Source of the DNA: Actinomadura litoris
GTDB taxonomy: Bacteria > Actinomycetota > Actinomycetes > Streptosporangiales > Streptosporangiaceae
Length of the DNA: 64,000 bases
Reading direction: 5' to 3'
NCBI RefSeq assembly: GCF_009733595.1
Contig: NZ_WOFH01000013.1
Coordinates: forward strand, 186,001-250,000
Below are positions 24,558-32,523 of this stretch, one piece after another. Each line of letters begins with the position of its first letter. Within the stretch, counting starts at the first letter, position 1. Both the position numbers and the translations under genes were made by a program. The notes under the pieces were generated by a model that was given only the letters and a program-made list of their open reading frames with translations, made no database searches and was not told the origin of the DNA.

Positions 24558-24617
24558 TCCGCCGGCGAGAAGAGATTATTCTTCGCCGTCCGGCGAACTC
24601 TCCGCCCGCTCTATAGT
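24558..24617 (+). promoter_or_regulatory. LmbU-like box and leaderless promoter
   Basis: TCCGCCGGCGAG (24558-24569) matches ten of twelve bases of the LmbU palindrome CTCGCCGGCGAG as I recall it from the lincomycin cluster. TATAGT (24612-24617) is an almost perfect -10 whose predicted start point is the ATG at 24624 itself. No good -35 is visible, which fits activator dependence. An imperfect inverted repeat (24563-24588) overlaps. Confidence 0.55.
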
Positions 24618-24623
24618 GATCGG

Positions 24624-25628
24624 ATGTCAATTGCGGGTTTTGTCTCCCAGGCCAGCGACCTGCGGGAGTGCCGGGCCGGGACGGAGCTGTTCGCCCGTCC
24701 GGAGATCCAGGAGTTCTTCCAGCGGGTGACCGGCCCCGATGCCGCGATCGCGGACCTCGCGGGGCCGGCGGAGAGCGGGGACGTCTTCCGCGCCGGGATG
24801 GCCGCCTTCCTGTGCGGGGTGATGGTCGAGCGCGGCGGTTCGGCGCCCGCGGCGGCCGAGGTCGTCCTCCCCGTCATGAGGCGCGAACTGCTGCGGGCCC
24901 GCGAGCTCACGGCGGAGAAGGCGGCCGAGGACGAGGTCTTCGAGCGTTCGCCCGACCTCGTCCGGGCCCACCACACGCTGCCGTTCGTCCTGCTCGCGGC
25001 GATGACGACGCTCAGCCGCGACGAAGAGGCCAGAAAGCGCCTGCGCGCCGATTCCGATGTCGTCGCCCTGGTGGCCGAATTGGAGGGGCGGTACGAGACG
25101 CTCTACTACGTCCGGGAGGTGCTCGCCCTTCTGGACGGCCAGGAGATCCTGCTGGCCGACCCGCGCAACCGCCGTGCGTTCCTCCTCGGCCTGACCGGCG
25201 TGCGGAACGTGATGTACCACTTCTTCGCGCTGGCGCAGGACGCCCTGCTCAGGCACGCCGGTCCCGGCTATCTCGCGGCGGAACCCACCGATCCCGCCGC
25301 CGTGCGCTACGCCGCGAACGACGGCCTGACCGAGGACGAGCGCCGGGCCGCCCAGAACCTGGTCGACCACCAGCGCTTCGGCTTCCAGTATCCGGGGGCG
25401 AAGGACGGCGTCCCGGTCCCGGCGATGTTCTTCCCCGGTTCGGCCGCGTTCTCCGACGTCCCGGTCATCAACGGCGTCCCGACCCTTTTCCTGGAAGAAC
25501 GCTCCGTCAACGCCCAGTGGTCGCCCACCAATATGTACCCGGTCCTGCACGAGGCCCTGAAGGCACAGGTCACGCTGCGGGAGCTGCCGTCCGCGGAAGC
25601 GGAGGCCCGGTTCGCCGTCCTCGGCTGA
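24624..25628 (+). CDS. unrecognised 334-residue protein, probable LmbU target
   Basis: I do not recognise the family. The protein is soluble, mostly helical in the first 210 residues (LVRAHHTLPFVLLAAMTTLS, GVRNVMYHFFALAQDALLRHAG) and more loop-like later (HQRFGFQYPGAKDGVPVPAM, VINGVPTLFLEERSVNAQWS, NMYPVLHEALKAQVTL). Paired His residues in RAHHTLP and the MYHFF segment could bind metal or haem, but that is a guess. Codon use is normal for the window. The ATG coincides with the predicted transcription start, so translation is probably leaderless. It follows the LmbU-like gene on the same strand and is convergent with an HxlR gene. A biosynthetic or tailoring enzyme is the simplest inference from context. 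Confidence 0.75.
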   Translation: MSIAGFVSQASDLRECRAGTELFARPEIQEFFQRVTGPDAAIADLAGPAESGDVFRAGMAAFLCGVMVERGGSAPAAAEVVLPVMRRELLRARELTAEKAAEDEVFERSPDLVRAHHTLPFVLLAAMTTLSRDEEARKRLRADSDVVALVAELEGRYETLYYVREVLALLDGQEILLADPRNRRAFLLGLTGVRNVMYHFFALAQDALLRHAGPGYLAAEPTDPAAVRYAANDGLTEDERRAAQNLVDHQRFGFQYPGAKDGVPVPAMFFPGSAAFSDVPVINGVPTLFLEERSVNAQWSPTNMYPVLHEALKAQVTLRELPSAEAEARFAVLG

Positions 25629-25676
25629 CCGGCTCCACGCGCGGCGGCCGCCGCCCTCGCCGGGCGCGGGTGATCG

Positions 25677-26183
25677 TCAGGACGAGGTCCGGCGCGCGGC
25701 GAGCAGCGGGCCGATCACCTGGGTGCCGGGGCCGATGCGCCCGCCGGGGCCCGGCAGCTGGGTGGTGTTGTCGACGGTGAGTTCGCTGCCGCAGTGGGCG
25801 CAGGCGGTGATGGCCTGGGTGTCGTGTCCGCATTCCAGATGGTGGACGCGCACGGGCGGCCCCGACTCCCCGTACCAGCGGTCGCCCCAGCGCATCAGCG
25901 CGAGCAGGACGGGATACAGCTCCTCGCCCTTCTCGGTCGCCAGGTAGTGCTCGCGCGGCGGATGGTCCTGGTAGCGCTCGCGGACCAGCACGCCCTCCTC
26001 CACCAGGCGCGACAGCCGGGCGGCCAGGATCTTGCGCGAGATGCCGAGGTCGCGGGCGAGGTCGTCGAAGCGGGTCACGCCGAGCACGACGTCCCGCATG
26101 ATGAGCGCCGTCCACGCGTCCGCGAACAGGTCGGTGGCGCGCGCGATCGAGCAGGCGACGTCGGCGAGCGGGGTCCTTGTCAC
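25677..26183 (-). CDS. HxlR-family transcriptional regulator
   Basis: The gene encodes 168 residues. CSIARATDLFADAWTALIMRDVVLG, RFDDLARDLGISRKILAARLSRLVEEGVL and RERYQDHPPREHYLATEKGEEL give the full HxlR winged-helix domain. The C-terminal extension contains HHLECGHDTQ and ITACAHCGSEL, a four-Cys/His zinc-ribbon-like arrangement seen in a subgroup. The GTG at 26183 coincides with the predicted transcription start of the promoter upstream, so the mRNA is probably leaderless. It is divergent from a methyltransferase gene, which it may control. Confidence 0.9.
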   Translation of the reverse strand: MTRTPLADVACSIARATDLFADAWTALIMRDVVLGVTRFDDLARDLGISRKILAARLSRLVEEGVLVRERYQDHPPREHYLATEKGEELYPVLLALMRWGDRWYGESGPPVRVHHLECGHDTQAITACAHCGSELTVDNTTQLPGPGGRIGPGTQVIGPLLAARRTSS

Positions 26184-26189
26184 CCCCCC

Positions 26190-26219
26190 AGCCTACGTCG
26201 GGTTCCCTGGGGAGACTAA
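26190..26219 (-). promoter_or_regulatory. leaderless promoter of the HxlR gene
   Basis: On the minus strand TTAGTC (26214-26219) and TAGGCT (26190-26195) are 18 bases apart and predict a start at the GTG codon. The adjacent CTAAG elements near 26216 and 26230 may be part of an HxlR operator shared with the divergent gene. Confidence 0.45.
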
Positions 26220-26257
26220 GATGAGTGTCCTAAGGAAACTGACTCGGAGGAGTGTCC

Positions 26258-27016
26258 ATGGGACCCGCCATCGAACTCGACTCGCGCGCGGCCGGAGCCA
26301 TCGACGGCCGCCACATCCGGGCCCTCACCTTCCAGGACGTGCGGATGGAGTACGTGACCTCCGTCCTGAACCGCCTCGACATCCCCTGCTCCGGACGCAC
26401 CGCGCTGGTCATCGGCAGCGGACGCGGTCTCCTCGCCCAGGGGCTCGCCCGCCTCGGCCTGGGCGTCGTCGCGCTGGACCCGTCCCGTGAGGCGACCGCG
26501 ATGGCCCAGGAGGCCGACACCGGGTCCGTGCAATACATGACCGCCCGCGCCGAGGATCCGGGGCTGGCCGACGCGTCCTTCGACGTCCTCTTCTACGCCG
26601 ACACCTTCGAGATCACCGACGACCTCGACCGGGTCGTCGCGCACGCGGCCAGGCTGCTGCGGCCGGGCGGCGTGCTGTTCTACGACACCGTCAACCGGAC
26701 GCCGCTCTCCCGGCTGATCTACCTCGGGGCCTTCCAGGCGCTGCCGCAGACCCGGATCATGCCGCGCGGCCGCTACACCGCCGCGCGCCTGCGCACCCCC
26801 GCCGAGGTCGCCTCCGCGCTGGCCGCCCATGGGCTGAAGAACGAGGACGTCTGCTCCTTCAAGCCCACGAACGTCCTCGACCTGGTCAAAGCCACCGTCG
26901 CGCGCCGCAGCGGAAAGATCGACGACCGGGCGGTGAAGGAAATGACGAGCTTCATCCTCGAACCCGAGGGCAAGCCTCTGGTCACCTATCTCGGGCATGC
27001 CCGTACAAAACACTAG
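26258..27016 (+). CDS. class I SAM-dependent methyltransferase (UbiG-like)
   Basis: The gene encodes 252 residues. The SAM-binding motif I is TALVIGSGRGLLAQGLARLG, followed by VVALDPSREATAMAQEAD, FDVLFYADTFEITDDLDRVV and LLRPGGVLFYDTVNRTPLS, then MPRGRYTAARLRTPAEVASAL, which is close to UbiG (3-demethylubiquinone O-methyltransferase). Motif I has VIGSGRG rather than the usual DxGCGxG. Actinomycetes use menaquinone, so ubiquinone synthesis is unlikely; another O- or N-methylation is expected. GGAGGA precedes the ATG at 26258. It is divergent from the HxlR gene. Confidence 0.85.
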   Translation: MGPAIELDSRAAGAIDGRHIRALTFQDVRMEYVTSVLNRLDIPCSGRTALVIGSGRGLLAQGLARLGLGVVALDPSREATAMAQEADTGSVQYMTARAEDPGLADASFDVLFYADTFEITDDLDRVVAHAARLLRPGGVLFYDTVNRTPLSRLIYLGAFQALPQTRIMPRGRYTAARLRTPAEVASALAAHGLKNEDVCSFKPTNVLDLVKATVARRSGKIDDRAVKEMTSFILEPEGKPLVTYLGHARTKH

Positions 27017-27153
27017 AAGAAGGGCGAACTGATCCTCCTGCGGGAGGACAATGGCCGGATGAGGCAACTCAATGGGCTGGGCGCGTCGCGAACCACACAA
27101 TTACGATGTGGTGCTCACATACGCCGAATAGGACGGATGGAACGCGCGCCGCC

Positions 27154-28890
27154 ATGCTGGGTTATCCCTCCGACTGGGCCTTGGTCGACGTGGAGACCTC
27201 CGGGTTCCGGCCCGCCGAGCACCGCGTGCTGGCCGTCGCCCTGCTGACGGTCGACTCCGACGGGGAGGTGACCGGGGAGTTCTCGTCCCTGCTGAATCCC
27301 GGCTGCGATCCAGGGCCGGTCCACATCCACGGGCTGACCCCGGAACGGCTGGCGGGCTCGCCCCGCTTCGAGCAGATCGCGGCCCGGATCGCCGCCCTTC
27401 TCTCGGGCCGCGTGATGGTCGCCCACAACGCGCGCTTCGACTACGACTTCCTGGCGCAGGAGTTCGTCCGCGCCGGGCTGCGGCTGCCGGTCGAGAAACG
27501 ATTGTGCACGCTTGCCCTGAACCGCCGGCTGTCCCCTCCCACACCGAATATGCGACTGGGGACACTGGCCGCTCACTACGGCATCGTCCAGCGCAGGGCG
27601 CACGACGCGGCCGACGACACCCGCGTGCTCGCCGGGGTGCTGCGCGGCTCGCTGACCGCCGCCGCCCGGCTCGGGCTCAGCCTGCCGCTGGTGTCCTGCC
27701 CGCCGCGCCGGGGCCTGTCCGGCGGCGGGTATCCGGCCCGGCTGCCCAAGGTCCCCTGTGACTACCGCAACCCCGGGCGCCTCACCGCCGGCGGGCCGCT
27801 CGTCCAGGGCATGAAGGTGGCGATCACCGGCGACACCCGGACGCCCCGCGCCGAGTTGGCGGCCAAGGCCGCGGCGGCGGGGCTGAACATGATGTCGATG
27901 GTCAGCCGCCATACGAGCGCGCTGGTCACCAATGACCCGAGGACCTCCAGCGCCAAAGGTCGGCGCGCCGCCGCCGAGGGCGTCCCGGTCATCGACGAGT
28001 CCACGTTCATGCGGCTGCTGCGGGACGTCCGGCCCGGCGTCCCGCACGAACTCGGGTCACCGCCTCCAGCCGCCGCCCCGAAACGAGCCGCGCCTTCCGC
28101 GCGTCCCGCCAAGGCCCTGACCGGGCGGCGCGTCCTGGTCCTGGGCGGCTCGCATCCGCGGGCCGCGTCGATACGGAACCGGGTCACCGAACTCGGAGGC
28201 TCGGCCGCCGTCAACCTCTCCAGCAGCGTCACCGACGTCGTCATGCTCCCGGGCGCGGACCGCGACCGGCGCACGCCCCGGATCCACGACCTCGGGCTGC
28301 CCGTCCATGACGAAGGCTGGCTGCGGGACCCTGAGACGACGGCGGCGACACCCGAGGAGGCCGCGATCCTCGTCCTGCCGCGCGGCGGCGCCACCGACCT
28401 GCCGGCCACCGCGCGGACCTGGACCGTCGGCGCGGCGTGGGCGCACCAGGTGACCTGCGACATCGACCTCGTCGCCTTCGCCCTGGACGGCGACGGGCAG
28501 GTCGCCCGGGACGAGGACTTCGTCTTCTACGGCGCGCCCGAGGCCCCCGGCGGGCCCATCACGCTCTCCGCGGACGGCCCCGCCGAGCAGTCGATCACCA
28601 TCGACACCGCGCACCTCCCCCCGGCCGTCGAGCGGGTCGTCATCGCGGCCGCCATCGACGGCACCGCGACGTTCGGCACGGTCGGCGCCGTGGAGATCAC
28701 GGTCGCGCCCGGCAGCAGCGAGGCCCCGCTGGCACGCGCCACCCTCGACGCCGGAACCACCGAGCGCACGATGCTGCTGGCCGAGGTCTACCGGCGCGGC
28801 CCGTCCTGGCGCCTGCGCGCGATGGGCCAGGGCTACGACCACGGCCTGGACGAGGTGGCGCGCGGCTACGGCGTCGACATCGACGACTGA
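27154..28890 (+). CDS. DEDDh exonuclease - two BRCT-like - TerD fusion protein
   Basis: The gene encodes 578 residues. The exonuclease domain (about 5-165) shows all DEDDh motifs: WALVDVETSG, VMVAHNARFDYDFLAQEFV and RRAHDAADDTRVLAGVL. Two BRCT-like segments follow, at about 230-315 (GMKVAITGDTRTPRAELAAK ending VIDESTFMRLL) and about 335-410 (GRRVLVLGGSHPRAASIRN ending HDEGWL). A TerD domain ends the protein (about 430-578; DIDLVAFALDGDGQVARDED, FVFYGAP, GWRL-like WRLRAMGQGYDHGL). The first domain resembles DNA polymerase III epsilon proofreading nucleases; TerD binds calcium and belongs to a stress-response set. ATG 27154 is chosen because it lies just before the conserved motif. It overlaps the convergent MFS gene by 25 bases. 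Confidence 0.88.
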   Translation: MLGYPSDWALVDVETSGFRPAEHRVLAVALLTVDSDGEVTGEFSSLLNPGCDPGPVHIHGLTPERLAGSPRFEQIAARIAALLSGRVMVAHNARFDYDFLAQEFVRAGLRLPVEKRLCTLALNRRLSPPTPNMRLGTLAAHYGIVQRRAHDAADDTRVLAGVLRGSLTAAARLGLSLPLVSCPPRRGLSGGGYPARLPKVPCDYRNPGRLTAGGPLVQGMKVAITGDTRTPRAELAAKAAAAGLNMMSMVSRHTSALVTNDPRTSSAKGRRAAAEGVPVIDESTFMRLLRDVRPGVPHELGSPPPAAAPKRAAPSARPAKALTGRRVLVLGGSHPRAASIRNRVTELGGSAAVNLSSSVTDVVMLPGADRDRRTPRIHDLGLPVHDEGWLRDPETTAATPEEAAILVLPRGGATDLPATARTWTVGAAWAHQVTCDIDLVAFALDGDGQVARDEDFVFYGAPEAPGGPITLSADGPAEQSITIDTAHLPPAVERVVIAAAIDGTATFGTVGAVEITVAPGSSEAPLARATLDAGTTERTMLLAEVYRRGPSWRLRAMGQGYDHGLDEVARGYGVDIDD

Positions 28891-30221
28891 GGCCGCACCC
28901 GGCTCAGCAGCCGGATCAGGATGGCCGCGACCAGAGTCACCGCCGCGTTCACGGCGATGGCCGGGTGGACGCCCTCCGGTGTGGTGGCGATGCTGCTGAG
29001 CAGCGGGATGCCGATCGTCATGCCGACCTGCTGCGCCATCGCGCTCAACCCGGTGGCCAGTCCTTGCTCGTGGTCGGGTAGGCCGGATGTGACGGTGACG
29101 ACATACGCCACGACGGCCACCATGTTGCCGAAGTAGCAGGCCGCCAGCGCCGCCACGACCCACCAGGCGTTTCCGGCGGCGAGCAGCCCGGCGGCGGACA
29201 GCCCCTGGAGGGCCAGCCCCAGCGCCAGGACGCCGGAGGCGTCCATCGGGCCGATGAGGCGGGGCGCGACCGCGCCTCCGGCCAGCGCGAGGAGCCCGGC
29301 GGCGCCGAAGGCGAGGCCGGTGGACGCGGCGTCGAGGCCGAGCGTGTCCTGGAGGTGGACGGTCATCAGGAAGGTCGCGCCGGTGGCCATGCTGACCGTG
29401 GTCAGGCCGCCGAGGACGCCCAGGCCGACCGTCCGCCGCCGCAGGATGTGCACGGGCGCGAGCGGATCGGGGCTGCGCAGTTCCACGATCCAGAACGCGG
29501 CCAGCAGGACGGCGGCGGGTACCAGCGCCCAGCGCGCGAGGCCCCCGGTCGTGACGCCCCACACCAGCGCCAGCAGCCCGAGCGTGACGGTGATCGCGCC
29601 GGGCAGGTCGAGCCGTGACGTGCGGCCGCGTCCCTCCGGCACCAGCCGGAGGACCGCGACGAGGATGACCAGCGCCACCGGGACGTTGACCAGGAACGCC
29701 CAGCGCCAGCTCCAGAACCCGGTCAGCAGCCCGCCGAGCAGGGCGCCGCAGGTGAACCCGGCCGCCGTGACCGCGCCGTTGAGCCCGAGCGCCCGCGCAC
29801 GCAGCGGCCCCTCGGGGAACGCGGTGGTGATCAGCGACAGCGCGGCGGGCGCGGCGATCGCGGTGGACAGCCCCTGGACGGCGCGGGCCGACAGCAGCGC
29901 GGCGGGCGTGTGGGCCGTCCCGCCGAAGACGGAGGCGGCGGTCAGCAGGCCGAGCCCGATCACCAGCATCCGGCGGCGGCCCGCGAGGTCGGCGACCCGC
30001 CCGAACAGCAGCGTGAACCCGGCGGCGGGCAGGGCGTAGGCGGTGGCCACCCACTGCAACGTGTCGAGGCCGAGGCCCACGCCCCGGCCCACGGCGGGCA
30101 GGGCGACGTTGAAGATCGAGAAGTCGGCGGCCAGCATGAACTGGGTGCCGAGCAGGAGCGCCAGCACCGCCTTCTGGCGCGGGCCCATGCGGGCGGCCGG
30201 GGCGTCGATGCGCGTGGTCAT
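28866..30221 (-). CDS. MFS drug efflux transporter, DHA2-like
   Basis: This 451-residue protein has 13-14 predicted helices. Helix 1 reads LLGTQFMLAADFSIFNVALPAVG, then LFGRVADLAGRRRMLVIGLG (motif A) and AAGFTCGALLGGLLTGFWSW (motif C). It should extrude a hydrophobic compound. The gene is divergent from an XRE/MmyB-type regulator about 100 bases away, which is the usual arrangement in actinomycetes and suggests control by it. Its 3' end overlaps the exonuclease-TerD gene by 25 bases. Confidence 0.9.
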   Translation of the reverse strand: MTTRIDAPAARMGPRQKAVLALLLGTQFMLAADFSIFNVALPAVGRGVGLGLDTLQWVATAYALPAAGFTLLFGRVADLAGRRRMLVIGLGLLTAASVFGGTAHTPAALLSARAVQGLSTAIAAPAALSLITTAFPEGPLRARALGLNGAVTAAGFTCGALLGGLLTGFWSWRWAFLVNVPVALVILVAVLRLVPEGRGRTSRLDLPGAITVTLGLLALVWGVTTGGLARWALVPAAVLLAAFWIVELRSPDPLAPVHILRRRTVGLGVLGGLTTVSMATGATFLMTVHLQDTLGLDAASTGLAFGAAGLLALAGGAVAPRLIGPMDASGVLALGLALQGLSAAGLLAAGNAWWVVAALAACYFGNMVAVVAYVVTVTSGLPDHEQGLATGLSAMAQQVGMTIGIPLLSSIATTPEGVHPAIAVNAAVTLVAAILIRLLSRVRPQSSMSTP

Positions 30222-30324
30222 GGCTTGCGAGCGTGCCGGCGGGCCCGGCGCTTACCCAGTCACCCCGTTTTCCTACGCCTGGCAGGGTCAGGCTCGCCGC
30301 GCACGCGACGGGCATGATGCCTGT

Positions 30325-31164
30325 ATGGCTGCGAGTACGGAATTGGGGCGGTTCCTTCGCGTGCGCCGCGACCGGCTCACCCCCGAGGACGTCGGCTTGG
30401 ACCCCTACGGGTCGCGGCGCCGCGTCCCGGGGTTGCGGCGGGAGGAGCTCGCCCAGCTCGCCGGGGTGAGCGTCGCCTACTACACCCGGCTGGAGCAGGG
30501 GCAGAGCGCCAACGCCTCGGACGCGGTGCTCGACGCGATCGGGCGCGCCCTCCGGCTGGACGAGGAGGAGCGGGCCCACCTGCGCGGCCTGGCCAGGCCG
30601 CCGCGCAAGGGCGCCCGGCGCTCGCGGCCCGAGCGCGTGCGTCCCGCCACGCTCGCCGTGCTGCGCTCGATGGACCTCAACCCCGCGCTCATCCTGGGCA
30701 GGGCCGCCGACATCCTGGCCTGGAACCGTCCCGCCCACGCGTTGCTGGCCCCCCACCTCCCCCTGGACGCTCCGGACCGCCCCTCCGACCGCCCCAACAT
30801 GGCGCGGCTGGTGTTCCTGGAACCGCACACACGCGACCTGTACGCCGACTGGCCGGCCAAGGCCCGCGACACCGTGGCCTACCTGCGCAAGGCCGCCGGG
30901 CAGTGGCCCGACGACCCGGCGCTGACGGAGCTGGTCGGCGAGCTGGCCGTGAAGAACGAGGAGTTCGCCGCCCTGTGGGCGCGCCATCCGGTCCGCGACT
31001 GCCACTCGGTCGAGGTGACCTTCTGGCATCCGCTGGTGGGTGAGATGAAACTCGCGGAAGAGGTGTTCCGCCTCCAGGAACAGCCCGACCAGCGCCTGGC
31101 CGTCTTCGCCGCCGAGCCCGACTCGGCATCCGAGTCGGCCCTCCGCCTGCTCTGCGCCCTGTGA
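30325..31164 (+). CDS. XRE-family regulator with MmyB-like ligand-binding domain
   Basis: The gene encodes 279 residues. The helix-turn-helix (about 5-75) reads LGRFLRVRRDRLTPEDVGL, RRRVPGLRREELAQLAGVSV and YYTRLEQGQSANASDAVLDA. The MmyB-like PAS-type domain (about 100-275) has LGRAADILAWNRPAHALLAP, RLVFLEPHTRDLYADWPAKA, HSVEVTFWHPLVGEMKLAEE and AEPDSASESALRLLCAL. Some members bind fatty acids. It is divergent from the MFS pump gene, its probable target. The ATG lies seven bases after a weak -10 (CATGAT), so a leaderless message is possible. Confidence 0.92.
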   Translation: MAASTELGRFLRVRRDRLTPEDVGLDPYGSRRRVPGLRREELAQLAGVSVAYYTRLEQGQSANASDAVLDAIGRALRLDEEERAHLRGLARPPRKGARRSRPERVRPATLAVLRSMDLNPALILGRAADILAWNRPAHALLAPHLPLDAPDRPSDRPNMARLVFLEPHTRDLYADWPAKARDTVAYLRKAAGQWPDDPALTELVGELAVKNEEFAALWARHPVRDCHSVEVTFWHPLVGEMKLAEEVFRLQEQPDQRLAVFAAEPDSASESALRLLCAL

Positions 31165-31246
31165 GAGCAGCGGCACCGCCGCCGCGCCGCTTCCGCCGGG
31201 CACCGCCCCCGACCCGCCTTGAGGTCGAGCGCGGACGGGAAAGCGT

Positions 31247-31276
31247 TTGGCCTGGTCCGAGTTGCGGATCTAGATT
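31247..31276 (+). promoter_or_regulatory. leaderless promoter of the EEP-domain gene
   Basis: TTGGCC (31247-31252), an 18-base spacer and TAGATT (31271-31276) predict a transcription start one or two bases from the GTG codon at 31285. Confidence 0.55.
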
Positions 31277-31284
31277 TGGTCCAC

Positions 31285-32082
31285 GTGCGGATCATCTCCC
31301 TCAACGCCTGGGGCGGCGCGATGTTCGACGCGCTCGCGCCCTGGCTCGACACGTGCGGCGCCGACGTCCTGTGCCTCCAGGAGGTCACCCGCACACCCGC
31401 GCTGGGCGGGTGGACGCGTTTCGACGACGCCGACCGGTCGCTGCCCCAGCGGGCGGACCTCCTGGCCGATGTCCGCGCCCGGCTGCCGCGCCACCAGGGG
31501 CTGTTCGCGGTGAGCGACGCGGGGCCGGTTCAGGATCACGAGGGGCGGCGGCACCGGCAGGACTTCGGGGTGGCCACCTTCGTCGGCGCGTCCCTGCCGG
31601 TGGTCGGCATGCGGTCGGCGTTCGTGCACGGCGACTACACCGAGCACCGCGACGAGTGGCCGAACGACGGGCGGCCGCGCGCCGCGCTGGCCGTGCGCGT
31701 GCGCGACCGGCGGGCCGAGCGGTTCGTCACCGTCGTCAACCTCCACGGGCTGCGCGACCCGCGCGGCAAGGCCGACACCCCGGCCCGGCGCGCGCAGGCC
31801 GAACGGCTCGCGGACCTCGTCAGGGGAGCGCGCGGGGACGGTGACATGACCGTCGTGTGCGGCGACTTCAACCTGCTCCCGGACAGCGAGACCTTCCAGA
31901 TCCTCGCCGACCTCGGGTTGACGGACCTCGTCGGCGGCGCCGACACCAGGACCTCGCGCTACCCCAAGCCGCTCCGGCACGCCGGTTACGTGCTGGTCTC
32001 CGACCCCGCCGGGGTGGAGCGGTTCGAGATCGCGGCCGCGCCGGAGGTGTCCGACCACCGCGCCCTGCTGCTCGACCTCTAG
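31285..32082 (+). CDS. endonuclease/exonuclease/phosphatase (EEP) family hydrolase
   Basis: The gene encodes 265 residues. The EEP fold motifs are VRIISLNAWGG (Asn), DVLCLQEVTRTP (catalytic Glu for metal), TVVNLHGLRDP, VVCGDFNLLPDSETF (GDFN) and EVSDHRALLLDL (SDH). The family cleaves phosphodiester or phosphomonoester bonds in nucleic acids, sphingolipids or inositides; the substrate is not predictable. There is no signal peptide, so the enzyme is cytosolic. The GTG start has no ribosome site but matches the predicted transcript start. It is convergent with the ArsR gene, one base apart. Confidence 0.88.
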   Translation: MRIISLNAWGGAMFDALAPWLDTCGADVLCLQEVTRTPALGGWTRFDDADRSLPQRADLLADVRARLPRHQGLFAVSDAGPVQDHEGRRHRQDFGVATFVGASLPVVGMRSAFVHGDYTEHRDEWPNDGRPRAALAVRVRDRRAERFVTVVNLHGLRDPRGKADTPARRAQAERLADLVRGARGDGDMTVVCGDFNLLPDSETFQILADLGLTDLVGGADTRTSRYPKPLRHAGYVLVSDPAGVERFEIAAAPEVSDHRALLLDL

Positions 32083-32083
32083 G

Positions 32084-32410
32084 TCAGGTGGCGGCCTCAT
32101 CGGTGCGGGCACCGGCGAGGATGGCGTCCAGCAGTCCCGGGTAGCGGGCGTCCAGGTCGTCGCGGCGCAGCGTCAGCAGGTTCTCCCGGCCGGACGGCTC
32201 CTGGATGATCACCCCGCTGTCGCGGAGCACGCGCCAGTGGTGGGTCATGGTGGATTTGGCCGCGATGCCGAGCTCGGTGAGCACGCTGCCGCAGTTGCGC
32301 TCGTCGCCGCCGTCCAGCAGGCGGACGGCGGCCAGCCGCACCGGATGGCCGAGCGCGGTCAGCACCCCGTCGATGCGGATCTGGTCACGGTCCGGGTGGC
32401 GGTACCTCAT
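32084..32410 (-). CDS. ArsR-family winged-helix regulator
   Basis: This 108-residue protein reads QIRIDGVLTALGHPVRLAAVRLLDGG, GSVLTELGIAAKSTMTHHWRVLRDSGVIIQ and GRENLLTLRRDDLDARYPGLL. This is an ArsR-type winged helix without the metal-binding CVC motif in the recognition helix, so it probably responds to something other than metal. It is divergent from an MFS pump, with a clear repeated operator between them. Confidence 0.9.
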   Translation of the reverse strand: MRYRHPDRDQIRIDGVLTALGHPVRLAAVRLLDGGDERNCGSVLTELGIAAKSTMTHHWRVLRDSGVIIQEPSGRENLLTLRRDDLDARYPGLLDAILAGARTDEAAT

Positions 32411-32446
32411 GGTCCCACCGTAGCGCGACAGTCGAACAATTGCCCC

Positions 32447-32483
32447 TTGCACCTCCGTACGATTGTACGTAAGTATTCGTACG
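32447..32483 (+). promoter_or_regulatory. ArsR operator and MFS promoter
   Basis: TTGCAC (32447-32452) and TAAGTA (32470-32475) are 17 bases apart and read toward the MFS gene. An inverted repeat with arms CGTACGA (32456-32462) and TCGTACG (32477-32483) overlaps the spacer and -10. The heptamer GTACGAT also recurs directly at 32457 and 32479, exactly two helical turns apart. Binding here would block the pump promoter. Confidence 0.7.
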
Positions 32484-32523
32484 ATCGTTCTGTCGCTCGA
32501 TGACCTCGAAGGATGTCCCTGGC

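Noticed and set aside
25641..25654. GCGGCGG/CCGCCGC palindrome between convergent genes as a terminator
   Set aside because: After allowing a loop only five base pairs remain; in DNA of this GC content that is not convincing.
28057..31203. 1048-residue minus-strand open frame
   Set aside because: It runs antisense or out of frame through the exonuclease-TerD, MFS and MmyB-type genes, all of which have clear domains in their own frames.
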